A stretch of DNA of 64,000 bases from CAVRXT01 sp049644285 (lineage in GTDB: Bacteria > Acidobacteriota > Terriglobia > Acidiferrales > UBA7541). Where the stretch lies: contig JBARRP010000347.1 of NCBI GenBank assembly GCA_049644285.1, forward strand, positions 1-64,000, read 5' to 3'. The position numbers were made by a program, and so were the translations under genes. The notes below the pieces were generated by a model. It searched no databases. It was not told the origin of the DNA and worked only from the letters and a program-made list of their open reading frames with translations. Positions 18,195 through 27,426 of this stretch are shown here, one piece after another; within the stretch, counting starts at the first letter, position 1; each line of letters begins with the position of its first letter.

Positions 18195-21100
18195 TTAGAA
18201 GATCAGTTTCAGCCCGAACTGGATTTCCCTGCTACTCGTGGACGTCGAAGCAATCGTGCCCGCGCCATTAACCGTCGATCCGTCTGCGGCGAAGAGCATG
18301 CTGTTTTCGATGGGGGAGTTAAAGTTAGAATGATTGAAGACATTGAAAAACTCCGCCCGGAACTGCAGGCTCAACCTCTCCCTGATTTTATTATCCTTTA
18401 GCACGGAAAAATCGAAGTCAACCAAGCCGGGCCCGTTGATTTCGTTGCGACCCCCATTGCCGAGGAGGTTCGAGCAGGTGCCCGGCAGCACTGGATTCCC
18501 CGCACCACCTGGCTGGAACGGCACGCATTGCGCCGCGATGGCAGGCGTGGCCACCGGAAGCGCGAAGCACTGGAGTTTGATGTAATTCACGTTGCCAGGA
18601 TTGACCAGCGACCCGCACCCCGATCCTCCGACACGATCCGGAGCTGCAAACGCAGACGTATCCTTTAAGCCGAGCGGATCGCCGCCGATCAGGGGAGTAA
18701 ATGGCAGCCCGCTCCTGACTTCTAAAATGCCCCCCAACTGCCACCCGCGAGCCGCCCATGCTGCGGGACCTTGGAACGAGCTCGGTGCCGAGATATTCCA
18801 GAGGTAATTGACCGTCAAATTCTTGCCAACATTGAAGTCGGCCACCGCGCGTCGGTACCTTGGGAGAAAATAGAAGATACTGGCGATGGAATTTAGAAAC
18901 GAGTCGCTGGCAATGGCCCCGTCTCCTCCATCGATTGCTTTGCTCCATGTAAAGCTGCCTTGAACCTCAAAGCCATGGCTCATCCTCTTTTCGACTTGCA
19001 CTTCGAGGGCGTGAAAGTATGAATCGTTATTCCATTGCAAGCTATCCATCTGACCGATACCGGGGCTTAGCTGCGTCCCAGTGCCTGGCGTCGGCCAGAG
19101 GTAGCCCGCAGAAGTCAAAGTTGGTTGGGTGGTATTGATATCGTCCGCGCGGTATTCCATGTGGACGCCGCGAGAGCCCACGTAAGCGACCATCGCTGTC
19201 AAATTGGGCAGAAGCTCACGCTGCACGTTCAGGTTCCACTGCATGACGTAATTGCGTTTCGGATTGGGCTGGATGAAAGGGACCCGAAAGCCGACACCAG
19301 CGGCAGCATTGACGCCGACCTGGTTAAATGCCCCGATTGGGAAAGTCCCCGGCTGTAGATTGTTTGCTGCCCCGTTCTCCGTGAAGGGAGCAGCGTTGGT
19401 TGCAAACTGTCCGAGTTGATAGTTTAGGGGAAGGACATCAAAGATACCGAAGCCGCCGCGGACCGAGGTCTTGCCGTCCCGGAACGGGTCCCAGGCGAAA
19501 CCTATTCGCGGCTCGAAATTCCGCAGGGTCGGATTTTGAAAAATGGAGTTGCCAATAACCGCTGTCTTTATGCTCTGATTAAACGGGCTGCGCAGTGCCG
19601 ACAAGTGGCCCTGACGCTCGGAAGGCACCGTTGACATTTCGTAGCGCAATCCCAAGTTGACTGTGAGGTTGGGGCGCAAGCGTATGTCATCCTGAACGTA
19701 GCCACCGAAGATGCTCGCCCGAAACCCGAAATGAATAAATGGCGAGGTTGCCAAGGGGGCAAAAAGAATAGTCGGCTGGTTGGTCAGGAAAGCTGGCAAC
19801 GAGTTAAAAGGGAATTCGCCGGCAGGCGCAGGGTTAAACGCATTGGTTTGAATTCGCTCCACCGCAAAGCCGACTTTCAAGCTGTGAATCCCTTTCGTAA
19901 GAAAGACATCGTCATATCCTTGAAATGAGTTTTGAAAAAAGTTAACGTGCTCGATTTGGTTCAAGCCGGGCTGGGCGGACACTAATCCCGGCACGTCGAT
20001 TTGTGGGTTGTCAGCCCCGGCGCTTTCACCTAAGGCGGGGTTTGCTGATTGTGGATTAATGGCCTTCAGGCCTTGGGTAGTATGGACAGACCGGTTAAAG
20101 CCAAATCGCGCGGAATTGATGAGTTGCGGGTTGAAGAGGTGGGTCTCTTCGATCGCGACAAACGCTCGGCCCGTTGTATTTCCGACGAGCGACTCGTTCG
20201 CCGGATCGGGCTGGGAAGCGGTCGCTGAGTCATATTGGTAGCTGCTGAAGAGACTATCCTTACCCGAGAATCTGTGGTCGAGCCGCGCGGTCCCGAAGTT
20301 CTCCGACGTGATGTGAATACCGTCAAACGCGTAAATCCCCGTGTCTCCATTACCCACCACTCCTTGGTTGGGGAGCGCCCAAAGCCCGAGGAACGGTAAG
20401 ACCGTCTTGTCTATTCCAGTCGCCTTGTCCGGGCTGAAGGAGCCGGTAACCCGCTGTGTCGAGCAACCGTTGGGGGGCAGTTGTGCGGGCGTTTGTGGGA
20501 TCGAGCAAAGTATCCCGTTTCGGACCGCTTGCGAAGGGACGAAGACCTGCGTAGTGATGCCCTGGTTCTGACGGAGTCCTTCGTAGTCGGCAAAGAAGAA
20601 CGTGCGGTCCTTCCACACTGGTCCTCCTAAGGAGGCTCCGAATTGGTTCCGCCGGAATGCCGGGATCTTCGCGGGATCAAAGAAATTTCGAGCGTCGAGC
20701 GCGCTGTTGCGCAGGAACTCATACGCATTGCCGTGGAACTGATTCGTCCCGGACTTTGTAAGAGCGTTGATAACGCCACCCGAGGTCCGCCCATACTCTC
20801 CCGAATAGTTGCTCGTCAAAACGGAAAACTCCTGAACCGCATCGACTCCCAGAGTAGAACCCTCCACGCTGCCGGGACCGCCGTTGGTGTAGTCATTCAC
20901 GTTGACGCCGTCGATGCGGTAATTGTTCTGTGTGGGGCGAGAACCCGAGACGGACATTTGCAGTCCGTAGCCGCGGCGGGCTCGGTCTTTGCTACCCGTA
21001 TTCGCTTGGATCGACCCGATAGAATCTACTCCCGGTTGGAGAGTCGCGAGTTGGGTCCAGTCCCGCCCGTTCAAGGGCAACTGGACGACGGCGGCCTGGC

Positions 21101-21542
21101 TGACAACGCCACTGATGTCTGACGTGGCTAATTGGACGGCTGGCGCCTCGCCGGTCACCTGAACTTTTTGAGCCACCTCCCCGACCTTCATGGTGATATT
21201 CAACACTTGCTGAGCGCCGACGGTGAGGGTGATGCCGGTCCGCACCTCGGTCGAGAACCCCGAAACCGTGATGGTAACCTCATAGCTGCCCGGCAACAGA
21301 TTGGGCGCCGAGTAAAGGCCGGAGTCATTCGTCTCCACTTGGCGAGCCACTCCAGTCGCAACATTCTTGACCGAGACAGCAGCATTCGGAATGGATGAGC
21401 CCGAGACATCCGTAATGGCGCCGGAAAGCGTTGCGCCTGCCACCTGCCCATCGACAGGAACGGAAAACAAAACGCGAAGGAACAGCACCGTCAGTATGGT
21501 AACGCCGAGAATGAAGACCTTTGAGTGGGCCCGAGTAACCAT
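18195..21542 (-). CDS. TonB-dependent outer-membrane receptor (Oar-like) with carboxypeptidase-regulatory domain
   Basis: 1115 residues; ATG with AAGGAGG six bases upstream. The long N-terminus contains a signal/TM segment (about 8-32), then a carboxypeptidase-regulatory domain (about 36-120, SGAITDVSGSSIPNAAVSV), a plug domain (about 140-260, LPLNGRDWTQLATLQPGV and the plug-end GGVINALTKSGTN), and a beta-barrel to a C-terminal Phe. This is the large Oar/OmpA-related receptor family that imports glycans or other large ligands. Its N-terminal 120 residues are very similar to those of the receptor at 56.7 kb, indicating paralogy. It heads a minus-strand pair with the cytochrome/propeller protein. 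Confidence 0.92.
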   Translation of the reverse strand: MVTRAHSKVFILGVTILTVLFLRVLFSVPVDGQVAGATLSGAITDVSGSSIPNAAVSVKNVATGVARQVETNDSGLYSAPNLLPGSYEVTITVSGFSTEVRTGITLTVGAQQVLNITMKVGEVAQKVQVTGEAPAVQLATSDISGVVSQAAVVQLPLNGRDWTQLATLQPGVDSIGSIQANTGSKDRARRGYGLQMSVSGSRPTQNNYRIDGVNVNDYTNGGPGSVEGSTLGVDAVQEFSVLTSNYSGEYGRTSGGVINALTKSGTNQFHGNAYEFLRNSALDARNFFDPAKIPAFRRNQFGASLGGPVWKDRTFFFADYEGLRQNQGITTQVFVPSQAVRNGILCSIPQTPAQLPPNGCSTQRVTGSFSPDKATGIDKTVLPFLGLWALPNQGVVGNGDTGIYAFDGIHITSENFGTARLDHRFSGKDSLFSSYQYDSATASQPDPANESLVGNTTGRAFVAIEETHLFNPQLINSARFGFNRSVHTTQGLKAINPQSANPALGESAGADNPQIDVPGLVSAQPGLNQIEHVNFFQNSFQGYDDVFLTKGIHSLKVGFAVERIQTNAFNPAPAGEFPFNSLPAFLTNQPTILFAPLATSPFIHFGFRASIFGGYVQDDIRLRPNLTVNLGLRYEMSTVPSERQGHLSALRSPFNQSIKTAVIGNSIFQNPTLRNFEPRIGFAWDPFRDGKTSVRGGFGIFDVLPLNYQLGQFATNAAPFTENGAANNLQPGTFPIGAFNQVGVNAAAGVGFRVPFIQPNPKRNYVMQWNLNVQRELLPNLTAMVAYVGSRGVHMEYRADDINTTQPTLTSAGYLWPTPGTGTQLSPGIGQMDSLQWNNDSYFHALEVQVEKRMSHGFEVQGSFTWSKAIDGGDGAIASDSFLNSIASIFYFLPRYRRAVADFNVGKNLTVNYLWNISAPSSFQGPAAWAARGWQLGGILEVRSGLPFTPLIGGDPLGLKDTSAFAAPDRVGGSGCGSLVNPGNVNYIKLQCFALPVATPAIAAQCVPFQPGGAGNPVLPGTCSNLLGNGGRNEINGPGLVDFDFSVLKDNKIRERLSLQFRAEFFNVFNHSNFNSPIENSMLFAADGSTVNGAGTIASTSTSSREIQFGLKLIF

Positions 21543-21654
21543 GACTTACCTCCTTGAGGTTCTTCGGTAATTGGACTCGGAAAGTAGATCTCCCTCCTGC
21601 GCCAACACCGGTCCATGTTGTTCTTTAGAAATGAGGGGAATATTTGCGGTTCTA

Positions 21655-21682
21655 AATATATCCTAAAAAGGACGGAGCACAA
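21655..21682 (-). promoter_or_regulatory. Candidate sigma70-type promoter of the TonB receptor gene at 18195
   Basis: On the minus strand, TTGTGC (21682-21677) and TATATT (21660-21655) are separated by 16 bases. This lies about 110 bases upstream of the receptor ATG at 21542, in a locally AT-rich stretch. The -35 box matches the consensus only partly, so the call is tentative. Confidence 0.35.
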
Positions 21683-21726
21683 CACAAAACGCCTGACCGG
21701 GCGCTCTCGATGAGCCCGCCGTCAGG
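21681..21726 (-). terminator. Rho-independent terminator after the metallohydrolase gene
   Basis: Read on the minus strand, a GC-rich hairpin (CCTGAC paired with GTCAGG, with an inner GGGC/GCCC pairing) is followed by CGTTTTGTGTTG. It lies about 85 bases after the stop of the gene at 21812 and before the next minus-strand gene, so it would separate the MFS/metallohydrolase unit from the TonB receptor. Confidence 0.55.
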
Positions 21727-21811
21727 GACACTCACGGTGAATTGTTGAGGGGGGTGGATTAAACCTCGGCCGTATCGTGCACCAACGCGGTCCGGCGGAC
21801 GCGCCACTCAA

Positions 21812-22768
21812 TCACTGGGACTCTGACTCTGCATAGACCCGCCGAACGGCATTCGGGAGGACGTTGAGATTCGTCCAATCGGGATACTTCGTTTTAAATT
21901 CTGCCGTCAGCAGTTGCCCAGCTTCTTCGACGGATGTCCCCTGCCGCTTGAGCTCCAGTGCACGCCGCTGCAGATCCATGAGGAACGCTCGCTCCTGCGC
22001 GATAAGAGAACCATCGCCCAGCGGGCCATGATCGGGCACTACAAAGCGCGGCTTGAGGGGCTCGAGCTTGTCCAGGATGGCAAGCCAGCCTTTCGCGCTC
22101 GCATCCTCATTGGGCATACTGGGAACCAGCTTATTTTCTACGATGTCGCCGGGAAGCAGGACGCTATCTTCCTCCACAAAAATCAGCTCGTCTCCTTTGG
22201 TGTGTGCCGCTCCCAACCAGAAAAGGCGGGCGGTGAGTCCGCCGAGATCGAGTTTCACCTCGCGGTCAAAGAGGATGTCCGGCGTTCGAAGCTTCACATC
22301 CTGGAGCAGCTCTTTGTTTAGCGCTGACCTGCTCCTGAACAGCTCGATGAATTCGGATCCCCGCTTCTCCAGTTCTTCCTGCTGAACCGCGGGTCGAATC
22401 AGCACCGTCTGGGCCGGAAACGCCTGTTCGCCTGCAGCGTGCTCGGGATGGAAATGCGTTGTCGTGAGGTACAGCTTAGGGCTCTTGGCGAGCTTTTCCG
22501 TTTCACGTACGACGGTGGCTCCGTTTCGGGCGCCTAGTCCCGTGTCGACCACGAGCGTCGCGCGGTTTCCGACGACGATGCCAATGTTGGGAAAACCCAT
22601 GATCGCGTACACATGCTCGGACACGCGTGTCACAGCATTCTCAGGCAGAAGCGGATTCGGAGCGGGCGGCGGGTTTTGGGCCACGGCGATCGCTGATGCC
22701 CAAAGCGCTCCCACGACAAAGAGCGCGAACGCGGCGGATACCCGCAGCCGCCTTGCCGGTAGCGACAT
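21812..22768 (-). CDS. Exported metallo-beta-lactamase-fold hydrolase
   Basis: 318 residues from ATG 22768, which has AAGGAG seven bases upstream; the open frame runs to 22837 but the signal peptide (about 10-30, ending AIAVAQ) starts here. The metallo-beta-lactamase metal site is visible as THFHPEH (HxHxxH-like with Glu in place of the usual Asp), and later GAAHTKGD and VPDHGP supply further His/Asp ligands. Periplasmic hydrolase of the quinoprotein relay/SoxH-like branch, substrate unknown. It follows the MFS transporter by 69 bases on the same strand, so probably co-transcribed with it. Confidence 0.87.
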   Translation of the reverse strand: MSLPARRLRVSAAFALFVVGALWASAIAVAQNPPPAPNPLLPENAVTRVSEHVYAIMGFPNIGIVVGNRATLVVDTGLGARNGATVVRETEKLAKSPKLYLTTTHFHPEHAAGEQAFPAQTVLIRPAVQQEELEKRGSEFIELFRSRSALNKELLQDVKLRTPDILFDREVKLDLGGLTARLFWLGAAHTKGDELIFVEEDSVLLPGDIVENKLVPSMPNEDASAKGWLAILDKLEPLKPRFVVPDHGPLGDGSLIAQERAFLMDLQRRALELKRQGTSVEEAGQLLTAEFKTKYPDWTNLNVLPNAVRRVYAESESQ

Positions 22769-22837
22769 CGTCTGTCTCCTTCCTAGGTGGTCACCGCCAG
22801 AAAAGCGAGAGTGTACTACAACAGGGGACCGGATCAT

Positions 22838-24232
22838 TCACAATGGCGATACGGTCGAACTTGGCGAGACCAAACTGGTGGCGCCTCTCGGGACCATATC
22901 TTCAACCACCGACCTTTCAGGATCAATGAGAAAAGCCCAGATGACGGCGCCGGTGAGCAGGACACCCGCAGAAATGAAGAAGGGAGCAATCCAGAAACCC
23001 TTCTGAACGAGAAATCCAAAAATAATTGGTGACAGCGAGGCGGCCAAACTGCCCGCCATGTTCATTACGCCCGACACTGTGCCGCTATATTCACCGCCCA
23101 CGTCCATGGGAACAGCCCAGGCGGGGCTGATAACCAGTTCCAAAAAGAACAGCGATCCGGTCAAACAAAGGATCGCCGTCCCCGCGTGGAGCGTCGTCGC
23201 TGCCGGTATCAAGCAAGCCGCAGAAACTAGCATGGCGGGCGCGGCGACAATGCGGCGAGCAAACTTGAGCTTGCCCGTCTTTCTGTACACAGTGTCAGTC
23301 AAAGCTCCTCCCAGTAGATCTCCGACCATGCCCGCCAGGAGAGGGAGGGAGGCAAGCGTACCCACGGCCGTTAGTGACAGGTGGCGATATTCAATAAGGT
23401 AGGTGGGAAACCACGTCATGAAGAAGTACGTGCCGTAGTAGAACGCGCAATACCCGGCCGCGATGTACCACATGTTGCTCGAGCGAAAGATGATTTTCCA
23501 CGGCACTGCAGGCCGTCTATCCAGATCAATCGCTGGTTTGATCGTGCCGTCCGGGTTGCAGCCACGGATGCGGGCTAACTCAGACCGATTCACCTTGGAA
23601 TGTTCTTCCGGAAGGTTGCGGTAGAAGAGGTAGAAAGCTAACGACCAGAGCGCGCCCGCCGATCCGAAAAGATAGAAAATCCAACGCCAGCCGAATGCGA
23701 CCATAATGCTCACTGCAACGAACGGCACGATCGCAACCGCAAATCGGCTGAAACTGTGCGTGACACCATGCACGATGCCCCGTTCCGCCTTGGGAAACCA
23801 GAGCTGCATGCCTCGGGTGGCTGTGGGGAACGCCCCAGCTTCGGCCAATCCAAAAACAAAACGTATGGCAATGAGGGAAGCTAGACCGGTGGCGATCGCG
23901 GTCATCGCAGTCATCACCGACCAGAAGGGAACGATAATCAGAAGTACCAATCTCGGTCCGAAGCGGTCCGCGAGCCACCCCTCGGGAATCTGTCCGATCG
24001 AATAAGCCCATAAAAAAGCGCTGAATATAATGCCCATCGCGGCCTTGCTAAGTCCAAATTCCTTTGACATTGCTGGGGCGGCTATCGAGATGCCGGTGCG
24101 GTCCATGTAAGTGATCATGTACATCAGGCTGATCAGTAGCAGGATCACCCAACGGGTCTTAGTCGGTTTGGGCGTTGCATTCTCCGAAGAGGCGTTACAT
24201 TCCGGGACGCGCGTGCGATTGGCAGCCAACAT
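22838..24232 (-). CDS. MFS transporter, anion:cation symporter (ACS)-like
   Basis: 464 residues with about 12 hydrophobic segments. TM1 carries the YMDRTGISIAAPAM signature close to the ACS-family pattern (Y-x-DR-x-N/G...), and the first cytoplasmic loop has the MFS motif GWLADRFGPR. Relatives in this family take up sugar acids (glucarate, galactonate), tartrate or similar carboxylates. The inner-membrane location is clear; the substrate is not. It lies between a Gfo/Idh/MocA dehydrogenase (82 bases upstream) and a metallohydrolase, all on the minus strand, so a role in uptake for the same catabolic route is reasonable. The start has a poor ribosome-binding site. Confidence 0.9.
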   Translation of the reverse strand: MLAANRTRVPECNASSENATPKPTKTRWVILLLISLMYMITYMDRTGISIAAPAMSKEFGLSKAAMGIIFSAFLWAYSIGQIPEGWLADRFGPRLVLLIIVPFWSVMTAMTAIATGLASLIAIRFVFGLAEAGAFPTATRGMQLWFPKAERGIVHGVTHSFSRFAVAIVPFVAVSIMVAFGWRWIFYLFGSAGALWSLAFYLFYRNLPEEHSKVNRSELARIRGCNPDGTIKPAIDLDRRPAVPWKIIFRSSNMWYIAAGYCAFYYGTYFFMTWFPTYLIEYRHLSLTAVGTLASLPLLAGMVGDLLGGALTDTVYRKTGKLKFARRIVAAPAMLVSAACLIPAATTLHAGTAILCLTGSLFFLELVISPAWAVPMDVGGEYSGTVSGVMNMAGSLAASLSPIIFGFLVQKGFWIAPFFISAGVLLTGAVIWAFLIDPERSVVEDMVPRGATSLVSPSSTVSPL

Positions 24233-24314
24233 TAGTCTTTGTTATCGCCGACAGTCGGACGAAAGATCGGAATCGCTCTCACGTCGTGAAAGGCGTTGCC
24301 CCACTTCACCAGCG

Positions 24315-25451
24315 TCATTCGGGGGCAAGCGTGGTGGGCTCATGAATCGTTCTGGCGCGGCCAGCGGTGGCATTTTTGATCGAGTCAGCCTGCCGTGGCG
24401 CTCGCCGATCGGAAGGGGGCCCCGGTGGCGGGATTTCGATCGGACGTCCCTCTTCCGCCGACTTATCTGCGGCCTGATAAACCTGCATTACCATCCTCGC
24501 GTGCTCGGCGGTGACCAGTGGCTGGCGGCCCATTACCACGCACTCAAGAAAATGGACTGTTTCTGCTTCCATTGGGCCCGCATACACATGGGCGACCTTC
24601 TCGCCGGGCATGGTCGACAGGGGGAATTCGATGCCCCTCTTCATCGTGTTAACGGCGACGTCCCGATGCGTATCATCAACCATAATCGCCCCCTCGGTAC
24701 CGACCATCTCGATCCAGGTGGATGAGAAATTCGGATAGCCGGGAGGAAGCACCCAACCTGCGCCGACGGTGAACGCCGATCCGTCATCCATCGTGACGAC
24801 GATCCAAACGCAATCCGGCACGTTATGCGTGGGCTGCATGATTTTGCGCACTTCCTGAGCGTAGACGCGGACAGGTCTTCTCGGTGCAAAACACCAGAGC
24901 ACAAAATCGATGTCGTGTGTCGCCTCCATCGCGGCGGGCGAGAGCTTGATGCGGCCTCCGATTTTGTTGCCGAGATTGCGGGTGATATGTCTGCTCACCA
25001 GCGCGCTGACCGGTTGACCGATGGTGCCGTCGTCGATCGAGCGTTTGACATACGCGAACTTGGGATTGAAGCGCTGTGAATATCCGATCGTAAACAGCAA
25101 GCGCTTCGATCGTGCCAGGGCGATCAGTTCATCAGCTTCGAAGAGTTCAAGCGCCATCGGCTTTTCAAGAAGAACGTGCTTGCCGGCCAGTAGGCTCTCC
25201 TTCGCTATCGGGTAGTGCGTGGTTTCCGGAGTCGTCGAGATAATAATCGCGTCGATATTCTTGTTTTCGAGCAGAGTCCGGTAATCGGTCGTAGCCGTGG
25301 CCGGCTTGGTCTTGTCTGCAATTTCCTTTAGGCGCGCCTGCTTGATTTCGGCCAAGTGCAGTTCGCTCACGTAAGGACTCGCTGAGCAGGTTTCGGCGCG
25401 GATGCCTCCACACCAACCCGTCCCGATAATTCCGACATTGATTTTCTTCAC
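24315..25451 (-). CDS. Gfo/Idh/MocA-family oxidoreductase
   Basis: 378 residues from GTG 25451, which has GGTGGAGG four bases upstream; the frame is open to 25580 but the extra N-terminus has no Rossmann character. The chosen start puts the NAD(P)-binding loop GIIGTGWCGG at residues 6-15. The family EKP motif is seen in LLEKPMAL (about 95), and the C-terminal alpha/beta domain follows. These enzymes oxidise or reduce sugars, inositols and sugar acids with NAD(P). Its position ahead of an MFS transporter suggests sugar or polyol catabolism. The last 25 residues are Arg/Pro-rich and unlike the family's usual end. Confidence 0.9.
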   Translation of the reverse strand: MKKINVGIIGTGWCGGIRAETCSASPYVSELHLAEIKQARLKEIADKTKPATATTDYRTLLENKNIDAIIISTTPETTHYPIAKESLLAGKHVLLEKPMALELFEADELIALARSKRLLFTIGYSQRFNPKFAYVKRSIDDGTIGQPVSALVSRHITRNLGNKIGGRIKLSPAAMEATHDIDFVLWCFAPRRPVRVYAQEVRKIMQPTHNVPDCVWIVVTMDDGSAFTVGAGWVLPPGYPNFSSTWIEMVGTEGAIMVDDTHRDVAVNTMKRGIEFPLSTMPGEKVAHVYAGPMEAETVHFLECVVMGRQPLVTAEHARMVMQVYQAADKSAEEGRPIEIPPPGPPSDRRAPRQADSIKNATAGRARTIHEPTTLAPE

Positions 25452-25662
25452 GAGTCCTCCACCGAGCGGATTGCCAGGCTGATCCGTTGCAAGTCCGCCC
25501 TTCCAACTCCTGTCATTCGAGAATATCATCCAACAGCCTTTCTGTCTCCGTAGCCCCTGCTTTTGAAAGCGCTGTCCCACAGCCGCGCGGGCAGAGGTCC
25601 TTGGAAGCGCGAGCTTTCAACTCAGTCGGAGAAAGAGTAACCTAACCGAGGAAGGAGGGTGT

Positions 25663-26544
25663 ATGAAACGCTTCATCAGGAATGTTCTCATCGCCGGCGT
25701 CGCGTGCGTTGGCATAGCCGCGCTAACCAGCAAGTGGGCTGCCGCTACCGCCGATGATGCTCCCAATGATGCGATAGTTCAGGCCGATCGCGCCCTGGTC
25801 CAGGCCTTCGAAAAGGGCGACCAGTCAGCAGCGAACAAGCTTCTCGACTCGGACTTCGCTTGGATCGACACCGATGGGGTGATGTGGGCCAAGGAGGACG
25901 CCTTTCGGGCCGGGCTCAAGCCGCTGGTTCCCAGCGGGAGCGACGTCAAAATCACTGAGCACAAATATGGTAAGGTCGTCTGGATCCAGGAAAATCAGGG
26001 CAATAAGTATGCCGCGCACATTTGGGTCCAGCTTCCGGCAGGCTGGCGCCTCCTGCATACGAGCGAGATCGCCATACGTCCGCGGTCGGAAAACCCCGAC
26101 AGCAGGCCTTTCTTTGCAGTACCCTGCGTAAATCCCTGCAAGGAGATACCCTTCAAACCAATAACGCCAAATGAGCAGGCGGTCCTCGCGGCGTGGCAGG
26201 AGCAGGAGAGTGGCGACCCGGAGCTGTGGAGGCGTCATGTAGCCGACGATAACGTGGTCATCAGTTCCTACGGTTCGCTCACCAAAGAGGACCGTTGGAA
26301 CGTTATCCAGAAGCAAGTTCAATCCCACGGCCCCGAGGTGGGGGTGTCCCCGGTGTTGTGGGCGCGAATGTGGGATTTCGATACGGCTGTCGTGATGATA
26401 GCGTGTCAACCCAACTGGGGCGGCAAGGCATATTGGGCGAGCCGCGTGTTCGCAAAAAACAACGATGGCGTCTGGCAGATGACGGAGGTCTACCGCACGA
26501 CGATTCAGGCTTCGCCGGTCATGACCGCCGTGCAACCGAAATAG
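25663..26544 (+). CDS. Exported NTF2-like (DUF4440-type) protein
   Basis: 293 residues; ATG preceded by AGGAAGGAGG. Signal peptide about 1-28 (AVAAAT-like end near WAAATA). Residues about 38-135 form an NTF2/SnoaL-like cone (DRALVQAFEKGDQSAANKLLDSDFAWID), typical of DUF4440. A second half (about 165-285, EQAVLAAWQEQESGDPELWRRHV) looks like a second, diverged NTF2-like domain, so the protein may be a tandem duplication. No catalytic residues are evident. Probably periplasmic. It is transcribed away from the Gfo/Idh/MocA gene. Confidence 0.78.
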   Translation: MKRFIRNVLIAGVACVGIAALTSKWAAATADDAPNDAIVQADRALVQAFEKGDQSAANKLLDSDFAWIDTDGVMWAKEDAFRAGLKPLVPSGSDVKITEHKYGKVVWIQENQGNKYAAHIWVQLPAGWRLLHTSEIAIRPRSENPDSRPFFAVPCVNPCKEIPFKPITPNEQAVLAAWQEQESGDPELWRRHVADDNVVISSYGSLTKEDRWNVIQKQVQSHGPEVGVSPVLWARMWDFDTAVVMIACQPNWGGKAYWASRVFAKNNDGVWQMTEVYRTTIQASPVMTAVQPK

Positions 26545-26631
26545 GATCAGACGGACTCTTCGGCAATCATTTACGTTTCCCCGATCATCCCTTTCCCTTC
26601 AAGTCTTCACCGCTTTGCTCGCCGGCTCTGC

Positions 26632-26652
26632 GCAGCAAACCCTTTTTGCTGC
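26632..26652. repeat. Inverted repeat just upstream of tRNA-Asn
   Basis: GCAGCAAA and TTTGCTGC form an 8-bp perfect stem around a 5-base loop, 19 bases before the tRNA. It could be a hairpin in the leader or a binding site; no T-tract follows, so it is not a clear terminator. Confidence 0.35.
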
Positions 26653-26671
26653 ATGATAGTATGAGTGACGT

Positions 26672-26747
26672 TGGGGCGTGGTCCAATTGGTAGGACGCTG
26701 CACTGTTAATGCAGACGGTGGTGGTTCGAATCCACCCGCCCCAGCCA
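26672..26747 (+). tRNA. tRNA-Asn (anticodon GTT)
   Basis: Cloverleaf folds fully: acceptor TGGGGCG/CGCCCCA, D-stem GTCC/GGAC, anticodon stem CTGCA/TGCAG with loop CTGTTAA (anticodon GTT), variable loop of five bases, and T-stem GGTGG/CCACC around TTCGAAT. Discriminator G is followed by an encoded CCA (26745-26747). A lone tRNA gene, not in a cluster. Confidence 0.97.
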
Positions 26748-26803
26748 CCTCTCTGTCTTCGCCTCTGGCACGCAACCAGTGAAGGTCAAGACTTCACGGG
26801 TCT

Positions 26804-27226
26804 TCACCTCGGTTTGCGCAATTCACTGACAGTGACCGGAGCAATCTTGTCCGTTCGCCGGCGCACCTCGATAGCGAGTTTATAGCGCCGCTCCAGCGGA
26901 AGCATGTTGTAGAGCGCCAGCGAAATCACCGACACGGTGAACTTATCCTCGTCCCACTTTTGGAGATAGATCCTGAAAACACCCGGCGGGTTGTTCGCGC
27001 TGATGTGCTCGTACGACTCTCCGAGCACTAAAAACACTGGGAACTCGATCTGAGAATTCTTTGTGACATGGAACTCTTCCCCCACAGCCCGGCACGCGTT
27101 CGCATACAGCAGGTTCATCTTCTCTTTCGGCACTTCCAGGTTGTCGGGATTCACCACGGTCACTTGCGCTTGGCTGGGAAGGCTCGCCAAAAGGGCCAGT
27201 ATGGCCGGCACTAACATGTTTTTCAT
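26804..27226 (-). CDS. Exported hypothetical protein
   Basis: 140 residues from ATG 27226, with AGGAGGAG upstream; the frame is open to 27301 but the signal peptide begins at this Met (hydrophobic 3-16, cleavage near SQAQ). The mature part is an alpha/beta domain of about 118 residues, mentioning no known motif; it carries acidic and basic residues evenly and one Cys. It reads as a genuine small periplasmic protein. I do not recognise the family. It is a single gene between tRNA-Asn and the aminotransferase. Confidence 0.72.
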   Translation of the reverse strand: MKNMLVPAILALLASLPSQAQVTVVNPDNLEVPKEKMNLLYANACRAVGEEFHVTKNSQIEFPVFLVLGESYEHISANNPPGVFRIYLQKWDEDKFTVSVISLALYNMLPLERRYKLAIEVRRRTDKIAPVTVSELRKPR

Positions 27227-27426
27227 GAACACTCCTCCTCTCGCCCCAGTCGCAAGAGGCTCGCACCGAGACGCTCCCGGCGCGATCCTGCTCACCCGCA
27301 CTCAGCCCATTTGCTGACTACTACGAAATTCCTTAGCCAAAGGTTCCGCGGGCGCGAGGCTATCTTGTTTAATCACAAACGTAAGTTGGCATGGAGCCGA
27401 TGCGGCTGGCTGGCCTGGGACTGGCC

